Source: Pseudoxanthomonas sp. PXM01
Lineage (GTDB): Bacteria > Pseudomonadota > Gammaproteobacteria > Xanthomonadales > Xanthomonadaceae
Length of the DNA stretch: 64,000 bases
Reading direction: 5' to 3'
Assembly (NCBI RefSeq): GCF_014851815.1
Contig: NZ_JACVAJ010000002.1
Coordinates: 1,054,001 to 1,118,000 of the forward strand
In this document: positions 54,736-63,800 of the stretch, one piece after another
How the letters are laid out: each line of letters opens with the position of its first letter
How positions within the stretch are numbered: position 1 is the first letter of the stretch
Program-made: the position numbers and the translations under genes
The notes under the pieces: model-generated
The model's input: only the letters and a program-made list of their open reading frames with translations
Database searches by the model: none
Told to the model about the DNA's origin: nothing

Positions 54736-55992
54736 ATGCCTCTGACCGACACCGCGATTCGCAAAACAAAACCTGAACAGAAGCCGCTTAAATTGCGCGA
54801 TGGCGGCGGTCTCTACCTGATTCTCAGGCCCGATGGCGCGCGCTGGTGGCGGCTGGACTACCGCCGTCCGGTCTCCGGGAAGCGAAATACGCTCAGCCTG
54901 GGGACCTATCCCGATACAAGCCTCGCGGAGGCGCGCACTGAGCGGGATCTGGCTCGTAAGCAACTTGCCAAAGGCATCGATCCTGGGGAACACCGGAAGG
55001 CTGAGCAGTCCGCCGGGATCGAGCGAGCGGCAAACAGCTTTGAGGTCATCGCACGCGAATGGCTGGCAGTAAAAGCTCATGGCTGGACCAACAGCCACCA
55101 TGCCAAGCAGCAGATGCGTCTTGAAGGCCATGTCTTTCCCTGGATCGGCAAGAAACCGATCGCGGAAGTGGGGGTGTCCGATCTTCGCCCCCTACTCGGT
55201 CGTATGGTTGAGCGCAGTCATCATGAACAAGCTCACCGGGTCATGGCGGCCATAAGCAGCGTATTCAAATACGCAGTGGCTACCGAGCGCGCCGAACGCA
55301 ATCCGGCTGCGGACTTGGGTGCTGCCCTACCGTCACGCAGGAAGCGCAGCTTTCCAACCATCACCGACCCGAAGCTCGTGGGGCGACTTCTGCGAGCCAT
55401 GGACGGATATCGCGGTGAGGCCGTAACGGCGGCAGCACTGAAGTTGGCACCGATGACCTTTGTGCGTCCGGGCGAATTGCGCGGCGCCCGCTGGGCTGAG
55501 TTCGACCTGGACCATCCCGATGGCGCGCGCTGGGTCATCCCTCCCGGCCGCAGGAAACTGCCTAAGGCTGAAAAAGAGAATCCGAATGCCGAGCCGCACG
55601 TGGTCCCACTTGCGGAGCAGGCTGTAGCCATCCTCCGAGACCTACAGCCACTAACAGGTCACAGGGAGTACGTGTTTCCTGGGGTCCGCGACCCCAAGCG
55701 CTGCATGTCAGAAAACACTGTGAACGCGGCCTTGAGAAACCTTGGCTACGATGGCGACACCATTGTCGGCCACGGCTTCCGCCACATGGCCTCCACACTA
55801 CTCAATGAGCTCGGCTTCAACCCGGACGCGATCGAGCGCCAACTCGCCCACAAGGGACAGGGGGTGCGAGCGATCTATAACCTTGCAAAGCATCTCCCCG
55901 AGCGCAGGAAGATGATGCAGGCTTGGGCGGACTATCTGGACGCATGCAAGGCAATGGGAACTGACGGGCAATTCGCTTCCAAAGCGGCCTGA
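54736..55992 (+). CDS. Tyrosine-recombinase integrase (P4-type)
   Basis: A 418-residue integrase. The N-terminal arm-binding domain of the P4/DUF4102 type (MPLTDTAIRKTKPEQKPLKLRDGGGLYL) is followed by a SAM-like core-binding domain and a catalytic domain with R in VRPGELRGARW, HGFRHMAS (H-x-x-R), AHKG and the nucleophile Tyr in AIYNLAKHLPERRKMMQAWADYL. All catalytic positions look intact, so it may be active. Such enzymes insert islands at tRNA 3' ends, and tRNA-Met is directly upstream. The gene appears lower in GC than its neighbours, consistent with transfer. Confidence 0.95.
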   Translation: MPLTDTAIRKTKPEQKPLKLRDGGGLYLILRPDGARWWRLDYRRPVSGKRNTLSLGTYPDTSLAEARTERDLARKQLAKGIDPGEHRKAEQSAGIERAANSFEVIAREWLAVKAHGWTNSHHAKQQMRLEGHVFPWIGKKPIAEVGVSDLRPLLGRMVERSHHEQAHRVMAAISSVFKYAVATERAERNPAADLGAALPSRRKRSFPTITDPKLVGRLLRAMDGYRGEAVTAAALKLAPMTFVRPGELRGARWAEFDLDHPDGARWVIPPGRRKLPKAEKENPNAEPHVVPLAEQAVAILRDLQPLTGHREYVFPGVRDPKRCMSENTVNAALRNLGYDGDTIVGHGFRHMASTLLNELGFNPDAIERQLAHKGQGVRAIYNLAKHLPERRKMMQAWADYLDACKAMGTDGQFASKAA

Positions 55993-56103
55993 TTGTCTGC
56001 GTTGGCAAGTCCGCAAGCGGCCAGAAGCGGACAAACGCAGGAAAAAGGTATTGATGCACGCAATATGCATCGGGCGCGCCAAGCGCCATGCTTCGGGAAC
56101 ATG

Positions 56104-56134
56104 GAAAAGAAAACGGCAGGGATTGCCCCTGCCG
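56104..56134 (-). terminator. Terminator after the decayed fasciclin gene
   Basis: On the minus strand CGGCAGGG and CCCTGCCG form an 8-bp stem with a short loop, followed by TTTTCTTTTCC. It lies 25 bases beyond the stop of the fasciclin-like frame. Confidence 0.7.
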
Positions 56135-56158
56135 CTTGCATTCCTTTGCTGCCTCACC

Positions 56159-56707
56159 TCAGCGAGGCGGGGGTTCGGGAATGTTGACTTTGTCGATGCC
56201 ATGGATCACGCCATTCCTGGGCATGATGTCGGGACGCGTGATCTGCGCCCCGTCGATGCTTAGCTGACTACCCACTATCGCGATGGATGCAGCCTGCCCT
56301 TGCAGCGTGGGCGCTGCTTCCCATCCTCCGACGTCCATGATTGTCTTGCGGCCGAGAACCACGTGCCGTGCGGCAGTTGCCGGAACGCTTCATCCGTGGG
56401 CGCGAACAACGTGTACTGATCGGCACCGTTGAATGATTCCGTCAGTCCGGCCTTGTCAATCGCATAAATGAAGGTGCGGAACGAACGCTTGCTTCTGAGC
56501 ATGCCAAGAAGGTTCTCTTGCAAGAAGCCCTCTTTCTGTAGCATCTCCATGGAGAATTTCCTGCGAGGCGGGCCCGGGATTGGCGTCGTGTGGGCGGCCG
56601 CAGACACCGCCGTAACCTGGCGCGGCGCCAGGCTCGAACTCAATGCGGAGAATGGGAGGGGCAATGCGCGGCTGAGCAGCCGATACGGTCCTGCACCATA
56701 ACTTCAT
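56159..56707 (-). pseudogene. Fasciclin (FAS1) domain protein, decayed
   Basis: Two reading frames together give one FAS1 domain. The first (from about 56664) reads MLQKEGFLQENLLG, then TFIYAIDKAGLTESFNGADQ and FAPTDEAFRQLPHG. The second continues HVVLGRKTIMDVGGWEAAP and ends DIMPRNGVIHGIDKVNIPEP. In normal FAS1 domains about 20 residues lie between the LPHG-type turn and HVV; here they are missing and the frame changes at about 56360, so an internal deletion removed them. The N-terminus may also be shifted: MMMKLWCRTVS in one frame continues naturally as LLSRALPLPFSALSSS, a signal-peptide-like stretch, in another. FAS1 proteins are secreted adhesion-type proteins. Confidence 0.75.
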
Positions 56708-56866
56708 CATCATGCGCTGTCGGCCGTTACTGCGGCGTGACGCCTTATGCGCAGAAATACACATGACGTCGCCCCTCAGCGTGCTACCGTGGATTCACGC
56801 GGGATTCCGAAGCTGGCTAACTTCCGCGCCCGCAGTGTGCCGGCTCGCACAAGATCGGGAGCCGCT

Positions 56867-57160
56867 ATGAACACCAAACGACATCGCGTCGTGCGGGGTG
56901 TCCACGCGTTTCAGCGTATGGCCCACCTGTTGAATGATCGCGCCGTGGAATGCGCGGAGAACGAAGGCTGGCCCATCCAGGCGGATGCTGACGATACGCC
57001 CCGCGCGATCGCGCGCTCCGGCGTCCTTCAACGCGTGGTGGTGCTGCTTCGCCAGCACGTCAGGAAAGAATGGCATTTCTGGTCGGGAAGAAGGGACTCG
57101 AACCGCCGCATCAAGGTTCGTCCTACCATTCCGCTGGCGGCTCTGGGAACAATGCCATGA
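56867..57160 (+). CDS. Hypothetical protein of the integrated island, 97 residues
   Basis: Not recognised. It begins MNTKRHRVVRGVHAFQRMAHLL at an ATG preceded by GGGAG. A helical N-terminal half (LLNDRAVECAENEGW, VVVLLRQHVRKEW) is followed by a low-quality tail whose DNA looks like part of a tRNA on the opposite strand. Its stop overlaps the start of the next small gene (ATGA), which supports it being translated. It could be a small DNA- or RNA-binding protein, but this is only suggested by its charge. Confidence 0.5.
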   Translation: MNTKRHRVVRGVHAFQRMAHLLNDRAVECAENEGWPIQADADDTPRAIARSGVLQRVVVLLRQHVRKEWHFWSGRRDSNRRIKVRPTIPLAALGTMP

Positions 57161-57399
57161 GCAGCATCTCACTGGTCATTTCGACGCTTGGCGTCGAGTC
57201 CATCGATGCACTGCTGGATCCGGAGCGGGATACGCGCGTCAACGCTTATCGTCTGGTCCATGAGCAGCAAGGGCGAGGCAGTGACGTTCGCTGGTTCTTC
57301 TTCGCCAAAGCCGATCTTTCCAAGCCGGAAGCAATGGCGCGTGCACAGCAATGGTATGAGACATCCCGGCACCCTGACTGGCCAGGCTTTACACACTAG
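57157..57399 (+). CDS. Hypothetical protein of the integrated island, 80 residues
   Basis: Not recognised. MSSISLVISTLGVESIDALLDPERD at the start, then WFFFAKADLSKPEAMARAQQWYET, an amphipathic, acidic small protein with likely alpha/beta content. It overlaps the preceding gene by 4 bases, and another small gene follows after 38 bases, so the three look like one small operon inside the island. No signal peptide, membrane segment or known motif. Confidence 0.5.
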   Translation: MSSISLVISTLGVESIDALLDPERDTRVNAYRLVHEQQGRGSDVRWFFFAKADLSKPEAMARAQQWYETSRHPDWPGFTH

Positions 57400-57437
57400 C
57401 AAGGCTCAGTCGAGCGGATTGGCCGGAGGTGCCACGC

Positions 57438-57713
57438 ATGCAACGCGAACAGAGGCAGGTCTTCCTGCTGCACTTGGGTGCCCGCCAATCCATCGGCCCT
57501 GACGATCTGCGCGTCATCTGGGCGACCGCGTGCGAATCCATGGACGTCCGCGTGAGCCGTCGCGTCCAGCAGGGCAGCAGCGCGGAAGGCAGGCGCCCCT
57601 GCTACGGCCTCTGGGTGCGGCGCACCTTCAATCGCATTGCCGCCGAGGAGCGCCTGCGTGCGATGCTGGATGCGCGCGGCTTTCTTTTCACGCTGACGCC
57701 GATGCTCACTTAG
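57438..57713 (+). CDS. Hypothetical protein of the integrated island, 91 residues
   Basis: Not recognised. MQREQRQVFLLHLGARQSIG, then DDLRVIWATACESMDVRVSRRVQQG and a C-terminal helix RTFNRIAAEERLRAMLDARGFLF. Basic and probably cytoplasmic, with no membrane segment. A GTG three codons upstream (57429) is an alternative start. The last member of the small gene set between integrase and the core cyclic-glucan gene, and probably close to the right end of the island. Confidence 0.5.
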   Translation: MQREQRQVFLLHLGARQSIGPDDLRVIWATACESMDVRVSRRVQQGSSAEGRRPCYGLWVRRTFNRIAAEERLRAMLDARGFLFTLTPMLT

Positions 57714-57891
57714 GAACTCTCTCATTCACGCGACGTGGCGCGTACCCGGCGAGCCGTCGCAACGGCGCGAACGCGTCTCGTGGTTTCGGCCGTGATGCCC
57801 TCGCGACTGCGCCGCATCCTTCACACCCACCTCCTGATATGCGTGCAAGGATGGGTTCCACGTCGGTCAGCCGCTCCCCACAGGATTTCCG

Positions 57892-60800
57892 ATGCCCCAG
57901 GTCTGGAGGATTTTCAGCCGCTGGTTACGCCTGCGTCGGCGTCTGTGGCGCTGGCGCCGCGCCGCGATCCAGAAGCCGTTGCGCGCGGAAGCACCGCTGC
58001 GCGCGCAATTGTTCAATGTGGAGCAGATGGAACTGCACGGCCGCGCACTGGCGCGTGCTCATCGGATACTTCCACAGGCTGGACCGGAACGCCTGCTGGA
58101 CCGCCTGGCCGAGAACGAAGGCCTGCTGGATGATGTCTGCGCGCTGCTGACGCGGATGGTCCAGGACGACATGCGCATCACGCCAGCCGGCGAATGGTTG
58201 CTGGACAACTACTACCTGGTGGAAGAGCAGATCGTCACCGCACGGCGGCATCTGCCGAAAGGTTACAGCCGCCAGCTCCCGTCCCTCAGCCAAGGACCCT
58301 CGAGCGGCCTTCCGCGCGTGTACGACCTGTCCCTGGAGGCCATCGCGCACGGCGATGGCCGCATCGACGCCGAAACGCTGCGCCGCTTCTTCGCCGCCTA
58401 TCAGTCCATCACGCCACTGAAACTCGGTGAGTTGTGGGCCATCCCGATCATGTTGCGACTGGCGCTTATCGATAACCTGCGACGTATGGCAGTGCGCGTG
58501 ATGCGCGACGGCGACGATCACCGCTTGGCCAGCGAGTGGGCCGCCCAGCTCAACCGGACGGCGGCGGAGAATCCAAAGGACGTGGTGCTGGTCATCGCCG
58601 ACATGGCCCGCTCGGATCCGCCGCTGAGCGGCGCATTCGTTTCCGAGCTGACGCGTGGCCTGCAGGGACGGGGCGGCGTTTTCTCCATGCCGATCACCTG
58701 GCTGGAGCAATGGGCGGCGGATGGCGGGCTGCGCATCGAGGAACTGGTGCATCTGGAAAGCCAGCAGCAGGCCGCGGACCAGGTGTCGATCAGCAACAGC
58801 ATCGGTAGCCTGCGTTTCCTGGCCAACATGGACTGGCGGGAATTCGTCGAAGACATGAGCGTGGTCGAGCGCACGCTCCGTGCCGACCCGGCGCGCACGT
58901 ACGCGCTGATGGATTTCAGCACCCGCGACAGTTACCGGCACGTGGTGGAAAAGATCGCACGGCTCGCGAATGTCGGTGAGAACGCGGTGGCGGAGATCGC
59001 GCTGCAGTTGGCGCAGGCCGCCGCCACTGCCGCGCCGGGCCATCACCAGGCGCACGTCGGCTTCTATCTGGTGGACGATGGCGTCGGCCGAACGCAGGCA
59101 GCGGTGACCGCCTCGTTGCCCGGCGCGCGGCCGGTTCGCCTTCGGCCGCGCCGTATTCCGCTGGCGATCTATCTGATCCCGATCGCGATCATCATCGGCC
59201 TGTTCACTCACGGCCTGCTGACGGCGGGGTCAGCGACACAGGCGGTGCCGACGTGGCTGCTGGCAATGCTCGCGCTCCTCGCCTTCAGCGAACTGGGCAT
59301 AGCGCTCGTCAATTGGATGGCAACCCTGCTGGTACCGCCCCGCCCCCTGCCCCGGATGGATTTCTCCAATGGCATCCCGGCCACGGCGCGCACGCTGGTA
59401 GTGGTCCCCAGCATGCTGAGCAGCGCGGAGGGGGTGGACAGTCTGGTCGAAGCATTGGAAGTACGCTTCCTGGCGAACCGCGACGGTCACCTGCACTTCG
59501 CCCTGCTCACCGACTTCCTGGATGCGAACGAGGCTTCGCTGCCAGGCGATGCCGCGCTGTTGGCCCATGCCGTACACCGGGTCGAACAGCTCAATCGCCG
59601 GTACGCACCCGAACGGGCTGACGAAGGCGGTGGCGACCTGTTTTTCCTGTTCCATCGACCGCGCCTGTGGAATCCGCGCGAACGGCGCTGGATGGGCTAC
59701 GAACGCAAACGAGGCAAGCTGGCGGCATTGAACCGGCTGCTGCGTGGCGGACTGGGAGAAGACTTCCTGCAGGTGACCGGCAACATCGGCGTGCTGGCGC
59801 AGGTGCGCTACGTGATCACGCTGGACACGGACACCAAATTGCCGCGAGACGCCGCGCGCGAGTTCGCCGGCACGCTGGCGCACCCGCTCAACCAGGCCGT
59901 GTTCGACCCGCGGCGACGGCGCGTGGTCCGCGGCTACGGCATCCTGCAGCCCAGCGTAGGCACCAGCCTCAGCGGGCGGCCGAGTTCGCGCTATGCGCGC
60001 ATGTTCGGCAGTGAGCCCGGCATCGATCCCTACACACGCACCGTATCGGACGTCTACCAGGACCTGTTCGGCGAGGGGTCCTTCGTCGGCAAGGGCATCT
60101 ACGATGTGGATGCATTCGAGCATGCGCTCGCGGACCGCTTTCCCGACAACCGTATCCTCAGCCATGACCTGCTGGAGGGGTGCTACACACGTGCCGGCCT
60201 GGTCAGCGACGTGCGTCTGTTCGAAGACTATCCGTCGCGCTACGCGGCTGACGTGAAGCGGCGCTATCGGTGGATCCGCGGCGACTGGCAGCTGCTGCCG
60301 TGGTTGTTGCCGTGGGTACCGCGCCGCGGCAGCGGGCTTGAGCGCAATCCGCTGTCCTGGCTCTCGCGCGGCAAGCTGCTCGACAACCTGCGACGCAGCC
60401 TGGTGCCGACGGCCACCTTCGCCCTGCTGGTGCTGGGCTGGCTGTTCTCGCCGGACCCGCTCGCCTGGACCGCGTGGCTGCTGAGCCTATGGGCCCTGCC
60501 CGTGCTGCTTCCGGCGCTGCGGGATGTGGTCGCCCTGCCGGTGGACATGCCGCTGGAAACCCATCTGGTGCAGGTGGGGAAATCCTGTCTGAAGCAACTC
60601 TGGCGCGCGGTCGTCAATGTGGCCTGCCTGCCCTACGAGGCTTTTTTCAGCCTAGGCGCGATCCTGCGCACGCTCTGGCGCCTCGTGGTCACACGACGGC
60701 ACCTATTGCAGTGGAACCCGTCCAGCGAAGTCGAACGCAGTCTGGGCAGCGGTGTGAGCGCGGAGCTCTACAGCATGGCGCCGGCACCGCTGATCTCGGC

Positions 60801-63800
60801 CGCCGTCGCCGCACTGCTGGTGATGAAACAGCCGGCCGCACTGTGGGTGGCCACGCCCTTGCTGCTGCTCTGGCTGCTGTCGCCGGTGCTGATGGCTTGG
60901 CTTGGCCGCCCGCCGGACCGGCGGACGGACAAGCTGTCCGCACTGCAGTTGGCGTTCCTCGGCAAGCTGTCGCGACGGACGTGGGCCTTCTTCGAAACCT
61001 ATGTGCGCGCAGAGGATCACTGGCTGCCACCCGACAACGTGCAAGAGCATCCGGCGCTGGTGGTGGCGCGACGCACCTCGCCGACCAACATCGGCTTGTC
61101 GCTCCTGGCCAACCTGGCGGCCTACGATTTCGGCTACCTGCAGGCGGGCGGCGTGATGGAGCGCACCCGCCTCGCGTTCGACACGCTGGAGATGCTGCCC
61201 CGCCATCGCGGGCACTTCTACAACTGGTACGACACCGAAACCTTGCAGCCGCTGCCGCCGGCCTATGTTTCCACGGTGGACAGCGGCAACCTTTCCGGGC
61301 ACCTGCTGACCCTGCGACAGGGCCTGCTGGCACTGGCCGATGCCCCTGTCCTGGCACCCGCTACGTTCTCCGGGCTGGCTGACACCCTGGCCGTGCTGGA
61401 AGACGCACTCGAGGACACGCAGACCGACGGCGACGCATCGTCGTTGGCGGTGTTCGAGTTCCGCACCGTCCTGACGCAGGCACAGCGCGAGCCGCCAGCG
61501 ACCGTTACCGATGCGGAACGCATGCTGGCGCGCCTGGTCGTGCACGCGGAGGGCATCGTCGCGACCTGGCCCACCATCGATCCAGACCAGACCCATCCGC
61601 ATCACTGGCCGACCGCGCTTGTCGAGGGCTGCAGGTCGGCGCATGCGGAGCTTCAGTTCCTGCTACCCGATGCCGACGCATGGGCCGGTGACCGCCTGCC
61701 TACGCTGCGCGAACTGCAGGAGGGTCCCGCAGGCACGCTGGCGACCCGACGCGCACGGGAACGGATACATCAACTCGAACGCCTGGCGCACATCGCCGGG
61801 CAGTTCTCGCTGATGGAATACGAGTTCCTCTATGACCGCGCACGCCACCTGTTGGTGATCGGCTACAACGTTGACGAACACCGCTTGGACAACGGGCTCT
61901 ACGACCTGCTGGCGTCGGAAGCACGCCTCTGCAGCTTCGTGGCGATCGCGCAGGGACAGTTGCCGCAGGAAAGCTGGTTTGCGCTGGGCCGCCTGCTGAC
62001 CGAGGTCAACGGCGATGCGACGCTGCTCTCATGGAGTGGCTCCATGTTCGAGTACCTGATGCCGCAGCTGGTCATGCCCAGCTATCCGGACACCCTGCTC
62101 GACCAGACGTCCCGGCATGCGGTGGAAGCGCAGATCCTGCACGGTGAGCATCATGACGTGCCCTGGGGCATCTCCGAGTCGGGCTACAACACCGTCGACG
62201 CACGCATGAACTACCAGTACCGCGCCTTCGGCGTACCCGGGCTGGGCCTCAAGCGCGGGCTGGGCCAGGACCTGGTCATCGCGCCCTACGCCACGATGAT
62301 GGCGTTGATGGTGGCGCCGGAGGCGGCCTGCCAGAATCTGCAAAGACAGGAAGCCCTTGGCTTCGGTGGCCACTTCGGGCTGTACGAAGCGATCGATTAC
62401 ACACCGGCTCGCGTCCCGCCAGGCCAGGACCACGTGGTGGTGCGCTCCTTCATGGCCCATCACCAGGGCATGGGATTCCTCTCGCTCGTTCACTTGCTGC
62501 GGCAGCAGCCCATGCAGCGACGCTTCGTGGCCGATGCCGAGTTCCAGGCGACGCTGCTGCTGCTTCAGGAGCGCATCCCGCATACCGGCGTATTCCACCC
62601 GCACGAAGCCGAAACGCTGGGTTCGCGCGCCGCGCCCACCGAAACCGAGACCCAGCTGCGCATCTTCCGCAATGCCGGGACGTCGCGTCCAGCAGTGCAA
62701 CTGCTCTCCAATGGGCGTTACCACGGCCTGGTTACCAGCGCCGGCGGTGGCTACAGCCGCCACCGTGACCTGGCGGTCACGCGCTGGCGCGAGGACGGGA
62801 CGCGCGACCACTGGGGCAACTTCTGCTACCTGCGTGACGTGGAAAGCGGTGAGTTCTGGTCCCCCTCGCTGCAGCCGGCGTGCGTGCCGGTGGACCACTA
62901 CGAGGCGATCTTCTCCGATGCGAAGGCGGAGTTCCGCGGACGCAAGCGCGGCTACGAGAGCCATCTGGAGATCGCCATCTCCGCCGAGGACGACATCGAG
63001 CTGCGCCGACTGCGCCTGAGCAACCGCAGCCGGCTTACACGCACGATCGAGATCACGACCTATGCCGAGGTGGTGCTGGCGCCCGCCATCGCGGACGAGT
63101 TACACCCGGCCTTCAGCAATCTGTTCGTGCAATCCGAGATCGTGCGCGAGAAGCAGGCATTGCTGTGCACGCGCCGACCGCGCGCGCACGACGAGGTACC
63201 GCCATGGATGTTCCATCTGGTGGCAGTGCATGACGCCGACATCAGCGCGATCTCGTACGAGACCGATCGCGCACGCTTCCTCGGTCGCGGCAACACGCCG
63301 CGCACGCCGGTGGCGTTGGCCGAGCAGGACGCGCTGTCCGACAGCGAAGGCTCGGTACTGGACCCGATCGTGGCCATCCGTTGCCGGATCGAGCTGGCGC
63401 CGGGCCAGACCGCGATGATCGACATGGTGCACGGCGTGGGCGTGGACCGCGAAGCCTGCGCCGGACTGATCGACAAGTACCGCGATCGCCGGCTCGCCGA
63501 CCGCGTCTTCGACCTGGCCTGGACCCACAGCCAGGTCGTCCGCCGCCAGATCAACGCATCGCAGGCGGATGCGCAACTCTATGAACGGCTGGCCGGGCTG
63601 ATTGTCTATGCGCACCCACTGCTGCGCGCGGACGCCGATGTCCTGTTGCAGAACCAGCGCGGCCAGTCCGGTCTCTGGGGTCACGCGATCTCGGGCGACC
63701 TGCCCATCGCCCTCCTGCAGATCTCCGATGCCGACAACATCGAGCTGGTCCGCCAGATGGTGCAGGCACACGCCTACTGGCGCCTCAAAGGACTGCGCGC

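Noticed and set aside
54494..54769. A minus-strand frame across tRNA-Met and the repeats
   Set aside because: It is antisense to the tRNA and the terminator; its WWLWVDSNHRPQHYE-type tail is the well-known product of translating a tRNA backwards.
54736..57713. A second copy of the tRNA-Met 3' end as attR
   Set aside because: I found no direct repeat of GTCCACCCATAGCC downstream of the integrase within the window by eye; the tRNA-like stretch near 57090 is in inverted orientation and differs after GAGTCC.
57925..59211. A 428-codon minus-strand frame
   Set aside because: It is a GC shadow of the cyclic-glucan synthase reading frame on the plus strand.
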